A stretch of DNA of 64,000 bases, taken from positions 14,055,624-14,119,623 of the forward strand of contig ML677364.1 in assembly GCA_007922305.1 (NCBI GenBank). Direction: 5' to 3'. The notes beneath the pieces were generated by a model, which was not told the DNA's origin, did not search any database, and saw only the letters and a program-made list of their open reading frames with translations. The position numbers were made by a program, and so were the translations under genes. This DNA is from Dermatemys mawii. Its lineage: Eukaryota > Chordata > Testudines > Dermatemydidae. Shown here one piece after another: positions 34,956 through 46,275 of this stretch. Position 1 is the first letter of the stretch, and the number at the start of each line of letters is the position of its first letter.

Positions 34956-36000
34956 AGAGCAGAGGACCAAGGGACTATGCTGTAACAGAGTCCCCTGACC
35001 ATGTCACACATACTGTCTCTACCTTCTCCCATACATACTCCCAATGGAATGTTTCCAGGGCAGAGCTCCACATATGAGGGCTACACCCCTTCTCAAAGAC
35101 TTCCCCCACTCAGTTCAGTGGAACCACACAAGTTTTATTTTTATGGTGTGCAAGGTGCACAAAGGGCCAGTAAAATCAAGAAGGTTCATGGAGAGGCTTC
35201 TGAGTTACTCCATGGCCTACCAGGTAAGAGTTAGCCACTTGGGCTGAACATTAGCTTGAAGATTTGGCTCTCATTGTCTACTTACGTTAAAATTCTCCAG
35301 TAATGCTGGCAAAACGTAATAATGCCTGAACAGTTGGTATTCTTCAAAAAGATATAATTTGTAGAGTAACTGTAACAACTGCTGAGAAGTGTCCACTACT
35401 TGCTATGATATTCTGGCCAATACTTCCAAACATAAATGCCTAAAGTAAGGCTCCTAAATCCATATTTAGATATCTAAGGTGATCTGATTTTCTAAAGTGT
35501 TGAGCAGTAAGCAGCTTCCAGTGCAGTTCATAAGATCACATGGGTGTTAACTAAGAGAAAATTTGGCCCACATGGTTCCAGTTCAATTTTCCTTGAATTC
35601 TCCACAATAAATCCAAAATTTCAGCATTCTATACTCTACAATGAAAATATTAACAAGTCATGAACTACAGGGGTGCAAGTGGTTGCCATTCTAGAAACAT
35701 CCCTCAGCTCCATAAAAATACAAAATGTTAACCTTCTTAGGTGTCTATGGTAATCTCTCTGATGCATGCAAACTAAGCAAACATTGTATCACCTTTCATT
35801 TGTATGCATTTGGCATCTGTAATAAGGAAACTCATACAATCTTAACCTGGCACATAACGGATCAGTTTGAATAAAAAATGAAAAAAACTTTTTGTTTCCT
35901 TTTGCCACGTTTTGGTCAATAGGATTGATACTGAACAAAGTAATGCTGCCGGGGGGGAATTCTCACGGCTAAAGCACACTATTTCATGTTCATTAAGGAC
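34956..36000. other. No gene; nothing recognised
   Basis: Short overlapping ORFs at 34883-35247 have no coding character or splice context. Confidence 0.4.
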
Positions 36001-36099
36001 CCAGGTTCTTATTTGCCTTTGGCTTTAGACTAACCGTATCTATCTGCCACAGAAACCCTGTTTGGATTGTGTTTGCTGTCCCTGATTGGATTCTAAATG

Positions 36100-36480
36100 A
36101 AAAACTGTCTTTCTCCATGGGCTGATTCCTTTTCAGTGTCTAATCGGCAACATGGCCTGAATCCCAATTACAGGTTAGGGACTTGATGAATCTACTTCAA
36201 GAATATTAATTTAATGCTTGAAATGCCATCAAACAGAGTGAATGTATTATGCTGGGCCTTGCTGCATGACATATCTATTTGATGGCATTAATCCTACGGA
36301 AAAAAATGCAAGCTTTAAAATGAGGCCACATTAAAAAATACAGCTTAATGAGAATAAATTACTAGAGTCTTAAAGGAACAGGTGTGAGGGGGCCAGGTTT
36401 TGAGGTTTTGTTTGTCTATATTACTTGAAACAAAATCCAATAAAGCCGTGATTTGAAAAGTAATGATGTGTCACATTTTA
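36100..36480. promoter_or_regulatory. Possible conserved non-coding element
   Basis: Repeat-free AT-rich block with many homeodomain-like ATTA/TAAT cores. It has a perfect 12-bp inverted repeat, AATGCCATCAAA (near 36222) and TTTGATGGCATT (near 36279). The texture resembles vertebrate developmental enhancers. Conservation cannot be tested from one sequence. Confidence 0.25.
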
Positions 36481-36597
36481 AATGACTCTTACCTAATGAT
36501 GATAAAAAAAACCGTCACCATGGGCACATGAGAACATGCTCACATCTTAGTTAGTTAGATCATTTTTTCCAAGTTGTGCTGTAGAAAACTACTATCC

Positions 36598-36660
36598 CTC
36601 ACCCCCCCCCCACCTCCCTGCTGACTTCTTTCCCTCCCTCCCCCAGCCCGTGTCTATGAT
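36598..36660. repeat. C/T-rich low-complexity tract
   Basis: A run of ACCCCCCCCCC followed by CTCCCTCC repeats. Confidence 0.8.
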
Positions 36661-36831
36661 CAGCATTTTTTGAGATTCTAATGGAGCTGCAACCACAGAC
36701 TCTCTCACATGAAGGAGGAGTTACTACTACCACTACCTACAGAGAAATGCCCCAAGTCTTTTTCCTTCTCTGTTTGATTTCCAACCTCCTTTATCAGCTA
36801 AAGATGCTGAAATTGTTTCCATTAGTATACT

Positions 36832-36865
36832 GATTTTTTTTAAAAAAAAATATATATATATATAA
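36832..36865. repeat. T/A tract with TA microsatellite
   Basis: TTTTTTTT-AAAAAAAAA followed by about seven TA units. Confidence 0.9.
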
Positions 36866-36869
36866 AAAG

Positions 36870-38785
36870 AACTTCTTTGATTATTAACATCCTTGACTTA
36901 CATGGGGTAGAGAGAAAAGAGAAGGAAGTACAAAGAGTTTTATAAAAGGCCTTGAATCATTTGTACAGCTCCTCTGGCATTTCCTAAAATTATATGCAGT
37001 GGTATCTTTGCCATTCCACCTCAGAGCCCTTACTATTGCCCTTTTTGAAATTTGGATAGTTATCTGGGAGATAGCTTCTCTCCTTGTACCATATGTCCAC
37101 AGATTAGATCAGTGAATGGGGGGACTCCTGCAATAGTATTCACCAGTGCCTGAATTTGCTTCCCCCTTAGTTTACCAGGGCCTGGATTTGTTAATTTTTT
37201 GGTCATCATGCTAAACCTATGCATTCTCCTAGGTATTTGGTCATGAGATAGTTTGAGTGAGGATGTTTTTAATCATCACTGAAGCAGTGACAGATTAGTT
37301 GTTTATTTACTTTTGGTGGAAGAGGCAGCCTATTTTCATATGCAGTATTGGTTTGATATTGCTTGTTTTAATTTATGCCAAGGTGCAGGGAGCACAGGAT
37401 GCATGCCTGTTAGTCAGAATATCTTTTAGAATACTAAGCTTAAAGACTAAATACATCTCTCTTTTAGTGGTCTTCCAGGGAAGACACATACTTATATGCT
37501 TAAAGGATTAAATCCTACTTCACTGACTTGAATGAGAGTTGTTCCAGACTCAAAAATGTGGTGCTTCGCTGAAGAGTGATTCTAAATACTTCACAGAGAG
37601 GTTCCATGTTTATTGTCCCATGAACTCCTTATCTCACCTGTGCAGTTGAAAAGTAGGATTTTGTTTGTAGTGGTTTATGAACTGCCAGCCTGGGATCTGA
37701 AAATCAAGCTGCTTGTTGATCAGCATCAATCATAAACAATCTATAGGAGACATCCTGCCCACAATAATATCTGAGCATTCCTCTGTCCTCAGTTTCTGTC
37801 CCCAAGGGCACTTTACAAGCCCATTGGATCAGATTTTCATCTCCATTACACTAATGTAAATCCAGACTAATCCCCTTGTCTTGAACAATTCTGTAAAGTC
37901 ACCAGCAACTTCTTTCTTGCTAAGCTGAATTTCCCCTCCATTGTCTAAGTGTTTTTCACATATCACTTCTTTCAGCAGACCTCTTTGCCTGTAGCTCCTA
38001 TCTGTAAAATAATACCTGTGCTTGAAAGTTAATGACCCCTCCAAAAATTATTTCACATTACTGACAATCGAAAATAACTTTTTATTAAAATTGATTGATT
38101 GAGGGCTTTATTCAAGGCTGTTTAAACCAGGAGACTGAAAAATATAAGTTGAGTTGATAAATAGCTCTTATGTTCCTTTTGAATAGTGTTACAGACTAAG
38201 AACATCCATAGGATCCTATGCAAAGCAGCTGTTGAAAAGTCCAGCCATAAAACTATCAGTGTTTACAAGATTTTATTATATAAACCTAATGGCTCCCACA
38301 GTTTTAATGCATTTACTTCCCTGCAAAAAAGAGTATTCTCTGTTGCTTATGAGAAGATAGCCCATCTCCCTAAAGGAGCTTTTATTACTACAAGCCATCA
38401 ATGCAATAAAAACTAGTGATGCATTTTATTTCATTACTGCTTCTTGAAGAAACACATTTTATTGTAATATTTCAGACACTATCTCCTGCTGGCAATGTAA
38501 AAAGTAACTATCTAATAAAATTTAGCAGAGTGTCTTTGCAAACCTGATAAAAAATAGCATAGCAGGCCAGTAAATACAGTTTTCACTTTTTAATTTACCA
38601 CTTAAAGATGCTGTCAAGAGGCTAAAAATGGAATCCAGCTTCCCCCGTTCCACTACCGTTTGGTGCACCTGCCTTGTTTTTCAAAAAACAAAGACATGTT
38701 TGAAATATTTAACAGAACAATGTGAAGAGCCCAGATGAGCAGTCAGAAGAAAGTGTATTGTCAGCCTCAGGAAGAACTCACAGCT
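36870..38785. other. AT-rich DNA without gene or clear repeat
   Basis: Nothing coding. The part at about 38430-38770 is repeat-free and could be conserved non-coding DNA by texture only. Confidence 0.35.
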
Positions 38786-38789
38786 TGAA

Positions 38790-39075
38790 CTAGGCAACAT
38801 TTTTCAGTCAAATGCCAAATAAAAAATAGAAAAAATGTAAACAATTTGTTTTGACTTTCCATTTTTAAACAACATTTTATTTGGAAATTTTGTTGGATTG
38901 TTTAATAAATTATTTTTTAAAAAATAAAGCCACACAAAAATGGAATGAAACAAATTAAAAAACTGAAAAATTTTGTTTTGGCTGGAACAAAAATGTTTCA
39001 TTTGACTCAAAACAATTTTGTCTTTCAATTTTTTGTTTTGGTGAGAAAAACTGAAAAAGATCAGCCACTGAACTA
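38790..39075. repeat. TTTTG/AAAAC-rich dispersed repeat
   Basis: Dense GAAAAATTTTGTTTTGG and ATGTTTCATTTGACTC blocks. Similar sequence occurs at about 20340, 51370-51540, 51830-52040 and 62550-62640, which suggests a diverged repeat family rather than simple low complexity. Confidence 0.4.
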
Positions 39076-39309
39076 AAAATAATCAATTATTTTCACAGCT
39101 ACACTCACCGCTAACTAACTAGATTATCCAAAATCCAGTTTGAAATGGAAATGACCTTCCTCTTATATTGCAACAGATTCAGTTTACACAATGTGCAAAC
39201 TTATGTGTTGGAAGTTACTAGGAAGAGAGAGCCACATGTATGTTTTGGGAAGTTTTATGTGCTGTCTTTAAAAAGGAAGAATCATCCTGTGTTTAAGGAA
39301 CCGACCTGA

Positions 39310-39410
39310 GAACCATGAGATTTGTGTGGCAATGCCTTACTCTGCCAGTAATTTTCTGGATGACTTGGGACAAATCACTTAATCTCAATGTAACCCTTCT
39401 GTCAGGTGGA
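39310..39410 (+). repeat. MIR-like SINE fragment
   Basis: TGCCAGTAATTTTCTGGATG, ACTTGGGACAAATCACTTAA and TCTCAATGTAAC follow the MIR core. Truncated at both ends. Confidence 0.4.
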
Positions 39411-39499
39411 GCCAGCAGCAATAAGGGTCTGATTCAGTATCTAGGGTTCCTTTTCAACAGTACAACACAAAAGTGGCTTGAGCCCCCACAATTACACAC

Positions 39500-40060
39500 C
39501 ACTCCCTAGGTGCCTCTAAGAAGCAATACTTCTCCTCTCACGAGCACAGAAAAAACTTTTAATAAAAGGAGGGAAGTAACTCAGCATTAATTTGGGAAAA
39601 CACTGCAATTAGGGTTCATAAACACAAACTATGAGCAAAAGACCCACTCTCAAGTAAGTTGGGCAGTGACCTTTTCCCCTCACAGTCTTAAGTCTAGCAA
39701 CCCAAAAGTCCCTTTAATGTACCTGTCTGTTCTTTGTACCCCACTCACAGTTGCTGTCCTTGGCCAGCGCAGCCCCAGATTTCAGAGGTTCATCCACAGA
39801 GTCCACCTCCCACCCTGTGTGGAAGGCAGGAAGGGAGTAAGGAGGTACCTTACACGCCGCACTTCTCAGGCACTTGCTCGTCGCCCCAGCGGCTGATTGC
39901 CACGCCTCTGAAGGACTCTGCTCTGTCCCTTTCTACCAGCTACCCTGCTGGCTGCTTGCCACACCTCTCTGTCAGTTGCCAATAACAAGGAGACTGGGGC
40001 TCCAACACCAGCCACAAGTGATCATTTGGGCAAGCAATCCCATCATGCTGAGCACCTAGG
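39500..40060. repeat. LTR-like dispersed repeat, antisense
   Basis: Block with GACCCACTCTCAAGTAAGTT, GGGCAGTGACCTTTTCCCCT and a terminal CTCTGTCAGTTGCC-rich stretch, which I associate with antisense turtle LTR copies. No ends or duplications identified. The overlapping plus-strand ORFs at 39666-40059 are chance. Confidence 0.3.
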
Positions 40061-40139
40061 CACGGTGGGTGTGTCCATGCAAACAAGATCAGCTTCTGAA
40101 GTGTTTTTCCACAGCTCACCACTAGATGTCAGGAGAGAG

Positions 40140-40365
40140 CTCATTCAGACTCTACTTACATCTCTGTATCTCATTTTCCTCTGTAAAATGGGGATAACAA
40201 TATTTCCTTTGTCCCACCCTTTGCCTGTTTTATTTATGCTGTAATCTTTTTTGGGGGGAGAGAGACTGATTTTTACTACGTGTTGTGCACCCATCACAGT
40301 GAGTTCCTGATGTTGGTTGGGACCTGTAGGCAATACTTCTACTCCTAATAATAGTGAAAGTTCCA
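40140..40365 (+). repeat. MIR-like SINE
   Basis: ATCTCATTTTCCTCTGTAAA followed by ATGGGGATAACAATATTTCC is the MIR 3' half. The rest, to ACTCCTAATAATAG, is diverged. Confidence 0.5.
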
Positions 40366-40752
40366 TTGTGACTATCTTGACAGGTCTGTTGTCACCAATA
40401 GGAAAGACCTGTGGAACCTATAAAACAGGAACCCTCAAGATAAAATTAAAAGCAAAGCCTGTACTGACCAGTGGATGAGTTCCATAACATACTGAATGTC
40501 CTATAGCTGTCAAGAAGCTCCCTTGTCATCCCCAGCATAATGATGCTGATGGCTGCATTAAAAACCCCGTTTTGATAAATGAAGCAGTAATTGTTACAGG
40601 AGGGGACTAACAGATACATTCCTAAGTTTTGTGCAAATGTATAACTCTAAATGCGGCTATATGAGTGGGTCCATTGTGACATTCACTCATAAAGAAACTT
40701 CCAGTGAGCTTTACACAATGGGCTTTGTAAGGGGTAATGACATTGCTTCCCA
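40366..40752. other. Nothing recognised
   Basis: No gene or repeat identified. Confidence 0.4.
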
Positions 40753-41026
40753 GGGTATGTCTACACTTCAAGCTGGAGGTGTTAATTCTAGCTCAGGGAA
40801 ACATACAGGGCCTAGTTCTGATCAAGCTATCACACTAAAAATGGAGTATAGCTGCTCAACCTTACATACCTACCATGTTGAACAGGATTTTACATAGAGC
40901 AGCTAAACTTCCTGCCACACCCACTGCCAAAGTGACACTATTTTTAGTGTGATGTCTCCACCAGAGTTAAGACAGGTACATCTCGAGCTAGTATTTACAT
41001 CTCTGGTTTGAAGTGTAGATATGCTC
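40753..41026. mobile_element. PIF/Harbinger-like MITE
   Basis: Left end GGGTATGTCTACACTTCAAG, right end complementary to GAGCATATCTACACTTCAAA. Internal inverted blocks include CACTAAAAAT and ATTTTTAGTG. The flanking duplication is not clear. Confidence 0.65.
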
Positions 41027-42949
41027 CATTCTTTTGAGATGCTCATGCCTAACCATGCTGTGAGAGCAACAGACAAAACAGAACATACATTAATATGTCT
41101 TACTTAGAATGGAGCATTAGCACTACACATAACATGTCATCTTAGGTGAACTTTTTGAGAGTCAGGATAAAACTGACCGATGTTACAGCCTAGACTATGG
41201 GTACATGGGTGAACTGAGCTGAAAGTAACACAGTACAAAATATCAAAAGTTTGTTAGCATTCAGAAAAAGAGAGAGATTCATATTTTTAGCTTGTAACTG
41301 TTATATGAAGCAGAGTTCTTACTGCTTGCGGGTATATATTTCATTTGCGACCTGGAAAAGGAGGACAAAATGTTTACATAAAAGCTTCACAAATTAAACA
41401 AAGATCTTAAAGAAATTCTGTACCTTTAGATCATCAAAATGAACCATAACATGATGGCAGGTTCAGCTGGATCTCATTCCCTACAGGGTAAAACAGAACG
41501 GTATCATTTAATAGGTGAAACAGAGAAAGGACTAAGATACTGTGAAAGGAAGAGCTCTCATGATAAAAACTCTAAAACTCGTGCATGTCTCAATTTCAGC
41601 AACCACTTTAAAGGGGTAGTGCTAGCAGAGTGATTATTATTCTTCAAGAAAGCAGTAAAAATGGGCAAATTATAATTTGCCCCTGTTTCAAAGAACTTTG
41701 TGTAATTTAGTGTTGTTTACTGACTGGAGCAATGCACTCAATGTTTTAATGCTTTCTGACAAAGTAATCCCAAAAGCTTCAGACATGCTTCACAAGAAAT
41801 TTTTTTTAAAAAGTCTCCATAGCCCAGACAAAAGTAAAATGGCGATTATCTGAAACAATGGTCTCTTACATAACATATCAATCAAAGATTGCATAGGCCC
41901 ACCCTCTATGCCTTTTGCTCCTTCTTACTCTTATTATCACTTTTTTTGTTAGTGTGGAACTAAATGTTGTGTTTCCTTATGGGCACTTTGATTACAAGAG
42001 AAATCGAGCATGAAAAAGACTGTTACAGTCTGATAAAATTCTTGTTAAGCTAAGGGATCATTTATATCATCACCCTTTATCTCTCAGCACTTGAACTTTC
42101 TCATCCTGCAGCCACTTCTTGGCAGCACTGATTATCATTAAGACTATTAAGGCTGATAATAAAAACCATTTTTTCTGATCCTTGACAATAGCATATTGGA
42201 CTATAATTAGCAAAATAATGGACTATAATTAGCAAAATAGCATCCCTGCTTACTCTCTAGGTTATTTTGCTAATGTATAGATCTAGATATAGTATATTAA
42301 TCCTTTTAGTTTAAGGGGGAAGAGAATAAGAAGAGAAGTATAAAAATGGAGAGAAAGAAGATAACAATTAGTCATAAGTGAAAGAAAGCATGGAAACGTA
42401 TCTACTATTTGCAGATATATCACCTATACAAGATAAGATATGAGAATAATTTTATTTTTAATCTGGAAAATTGCAGGTTGAGGGCAAAGAATTAGAACTC
42501 AACAGGTTCCTTTTGTTGGTATCCAAGGAAGACCACATGATAACTGAAACGGAATGTCAGTACAACAAGAGGATTTAGTCATTTTCTCTCTTATTATTTG
42601 TCCAAGCTTTGTCCCATAAAGTGATTCATACTGTACCATTCTGTGCTTTTGTTGCAGTCTTTGTACAAGATTACTTTATAAAATTGCTCTCAATTTAGGC
42701 TTTATGCCAGTTATTGATTGTTTTTAAAATGCCAAGGCCCAAATACTATGATCCTTAAAAAAAAAAAAAAAAAGAGCTAAATTCCCTCTGAAGCAAAAAG
42801 CCTTTTTGATAAATTAATGCTCTGGATCTTGTTATTTATCATATTTGGAAAGTAGTACATTTGAGATATGCAATAGTAATGGCAGTTACATCAGATAATT
42901 TTACTTCTTGTTCTTAGATTTGTTCTTTGAGGGATTTTTAAGTTAAATT

Positions 42950-42950
<1 letters not shown>
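41027..42950. other. AT-rich DNA, no gene; small tandem duplication
   Basis: Contains a perfect 21-bp direct duplication at 42197-42217 and 42219-42239 carrying a TAATTA core, and a poly(A) run near 42758. Otherwise unannotated; the part at 41700-42330 could be conserved non-coding DNA by texture. Confidence 0.35.
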
Positions 42951-42996
<46 letters not shown>

Positions 42997-43006
42997 NNNN
43001 NNNNNN

Positions 43007-43053
<47 letters not shown>
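42951..43053. repeat. GAAA microsatellite containing an assembly gap
   Basis: (GAAA)n interrupted by ten N at 42997-43006. The gap size is a placeholder and the true repeat may be much longer. Confidence 0.98.
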
Positions 43054-43785
43054 GAATCTGTGATCTGACATGGCCATTTTACTTCAGTTTCAAATCAGGT
43101 CTCAGGGTTGTTTTTTTTTAAATACGTCAGTTCAGAAACTTGAAAATAAACCTGTAGAAACAAGCAAACCCAGCAGTAAACCACAGTGAGAAAGTATTTC
43201 TTCATCTACTGGGGTTTTTTTTAGCCTTATTAAGAAATAGGTCCCAATTGTCTATTTCCAACATAATTCACCCAAGACAGCAAGGATGAATGAACTGTCA
43301 TTAATTCTCTTACCATCATCTCCGTTCCCACTAGCTAGTAAAAACTCCAAACATAAATGTTTTATTTTATATTGAAATTTCATATTTATAGCATCTATGG
43401 GAGTTCAAAATTGTCCAAGATTGATAGGTTGTATTCTTAACAAACCTCCAAACTCAGAAAGCAAACAAAGAAACAACAAAAATGAATAAAACCTTCTAGT
43501 TTATTCTACAGATGTGGTTCTTATCTGTTATAATAACACAAGTGTTTGTACCATTATTATACAATCCTGTGGGGTTTTTTAAAAAAACAGATACATCTGT
43601 TATTCCTAAACACAGGCACAGTTTCTGTGCATAAAGAACCATACATCCAGTGGTCTTGTGGAAAAGTATGGGATGGGGAGTTGAAACCTCAGTTATAAGC
43701 CCCAGGCTATATTGTCTCTACTGTGCCACCTTTGTAGTAGTTATCTAGTATATAAAGTAGTGGACTGGATTTCTGGGGTGAATCT
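43054..43785. other. Nothing recognised
   Basis: AT-rich, no gene or repeat identified. Confidence 0.4.
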
Positions 43786-43995
43786 TGTCTCCACTACAGT
43801 CACTAATGGCAGGATCTCACTCCAGGTTCTATTCCTAGATCTGTTTTGCTGGGTGACCTTAGGTAAATCAATTCACCATTCTGTGCCTCTGTTTTTCAGA
43901 CTACAAAATGAGGATAATGATATTTGCTTCCTGTGCAAAGTGCTTTGAGATCTATGGATGAAAAATACTGTAATAAAGCTAGGTGCTATAATTCC
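43786..43995 (+). repeat. MIR/CORE-SINE copy
   Basis: Good match in order: CTGGGTGACCTTAGGTAAAT, TCTGTGCCTCTGTTTTTCAG, AAAATGAGGATAATGATATT and AAAGTGCTTTGAGATCTATG. The best-preserved MIR-type copy in the window. Confidence 0.65.
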
Positions 43996-45890
43996 CCCAT
44001 TACAAGGAGTTCCAGGAGCAACTGCTGGTTTAAAAAGTCCTGGGAGCTTTGCTCCAGTGCATCTGTGCTGCCAAGATGTGAGAGGAAAAAGGCATTGCCA
44101 AAGTTTCACTCAGAGCTGACATGTAGGCACAGGGTTTCCATGTAGATGAATTTGTTTCTTGTGGAATCTCATCCTCCAGAATAAATGCTCTAACAAATAT
44201 GTTAATCTGCCTTTATTTATATCAAAGAGATGTAGAATCAAAAATACCACAGCTAATCCAGTTTGAAAGACCTTATGCTCTTCCCTGCAAAAAATCCAGA
44301 GATTTTCATTTCATCTGAGAAATCTATTATTGTTCTTAAAATAAAAAGTCAACACACTGATTGTGATTTGTCTTGTAAGGTGTAATACTTCACTGAGGTC
44401 TCAGGTTTAAGATTCAGATCATTGGCTGGTGTTAATTGGCCGTATATCGATTTACATCAGCTGAGAAACGAATATGCTTTTACAGAATTACACTCACTGC
44501 CTATGGAACTCTTCTAAACTTCACTTTCAAACTCTCCCTAGACTCACTGATGGTTTAATATATAACAATAATACTAAACATCATTTATCCCTTTCCCATT
44601 GAACATGAGTTCAAAAAAGGAAGATTACATACATCTGAAAGTTGAATGTTTGTGTAGAAATGTTAAGCCTGACAAAGACTTGTATGAAACATATGCATGG
44701 TTTTCATAGCACCTTGTGAGTATCGTAGAAGTTCCTACAGATTTCTACTATATGAAATGATGAAAAAACATAAATAATTATTCAGCTGCAATCAGCCTGA
44801 TTTGATATCATCCTCTAAATGACATTCATTTTCATTCTATATAACAAAACTCTCTTTGGAATTCTCTTTTTGTATATTTCTGTGTATAGTTTGGTATCAC
44901 TTCATATAATACCGTATAAGCACACACATTTAATAGACACAGGAATCACTATATGTGAAAAATTCTTAGTATCTTTTTGATATGTCTACCTCTTCCAACA
45001 ATCTATATATTTAGCAAATTCCTGTGGGCTAAAGCTGCCTTTTCCATCAATTCCCATAAATGGTCTTGGCTTGTGAGATCTAAGAAGCAGTCAGTCTATC
45101 TCAGATAAGTGGTATCCATACAATAGTACTTGAACACTTCTGTAATGACGTGGGAAATCTGAACATGCACAGCTTACAAATTCTACTTAACATTGGGGGC
45201 TGTTTGTATGTATCTATTAGATTGCAAACTCCACTTCGAAGGAGGGGTTTGTTTCCATCCAGTAGTTTGGCACAGCTGCCACTATCAATTTCCTTAGGCT
45301 GCAGTATCAATTTTGGCCTCTAGTCTGTGCCTTATATGTCTCCAAGAGAGGTGCCACTCCTTGAAAAGCGTAGCACAAACTAGAACTCAGAGCACATAGT
45401 GGTGTAAGTGTTATCACAAGTCCTTTCCATTGCCTACCCCTCCAGATATGTGGTGTAACTCTGGTGGTTCCATTCCATTTAGGATCTTCTCAAACCTTGA
45501 AAGTCTGGAGGCAGCATTTGTCTGCATATTATTTTTTAGCAAGTATCTAACAAAATGTTTTTCAAAGCCCGGAGTTTCACAACAGAACAGGGACAAATCC
45601 ATTGTGCTACCAAAATTAAAAACCTGTGTACTGATGAAAGTAAGAGACCATTCTTATTGCACTTGTATTTTTGAATAATTTCATAAAAGGACTAGGAAGA
45701 AAGCAGTTTCCAGGTATTCTCTTGTGAGGGGAGTGAGGCCCCTGCGTGATGATGTCACTTCTCCTTTTTATAGCTTATTCCATACGGTGAGAACCCTTTT
45801 TTCCAAGTTCCCAGCCCAGTTTTGGAAAAATACAGATACAAAAATGGAATTCAGGATTATGTTGTTTGGTCACATGCCCTTTCATGCTTT
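43996..45890. other. No gene recognised
   Basis: AT-rich intergenic DNA. The region from about 45370 may be part of the LTR-like repeat that continues to 46275. Confidence 0.35.
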
Positions 45891-45899
45891 ACTGAGTCA

Positions 45900-46275
45900 T
45901 GGCAGGGACCATGACCCATATTCTATCTAGAATGTCCTTGGAAAGAGTGGATATGCTCCTTCCACGGTCCATTGTGAGCTAAGTGTGTTTTGATGGGCCA
46001 TTCAACTTGAATAGTCCTTTCACAACGTGCTGGCCAGCTTAAAAGTAAACTGCCTTGTGTGTGTTACCGCAGGAGCAAACACATTTGAAATAAAGATACA
46101 TAGCCAATATTCCTAACTCCAGATACAAAATAATACATGCATACAAATAGGATAATCATATTCAGCAAATCATAACCTTTCCAGTAACACCTTATACAAC
46201 ACACTTTATACAAGGTGCATAATTAGGTCATAATCATATCTGATCATACCACTATGGTGAATATGGGGTGCAGAG
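45900..46275. repeat. Dispersed repeat, copy 2
   Basis: Second copy of the repeat at 2870-4460: CTTGAATAGTCCTTT, AATACATGCATACAAATAGG, AATCATAACCTTTCCAGTAA and ATATGGGGTGCAGAGGGTCA. Here it is not interrupted, so it gives the pre-insertion layout of copy 1. Confidence 0.5.
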
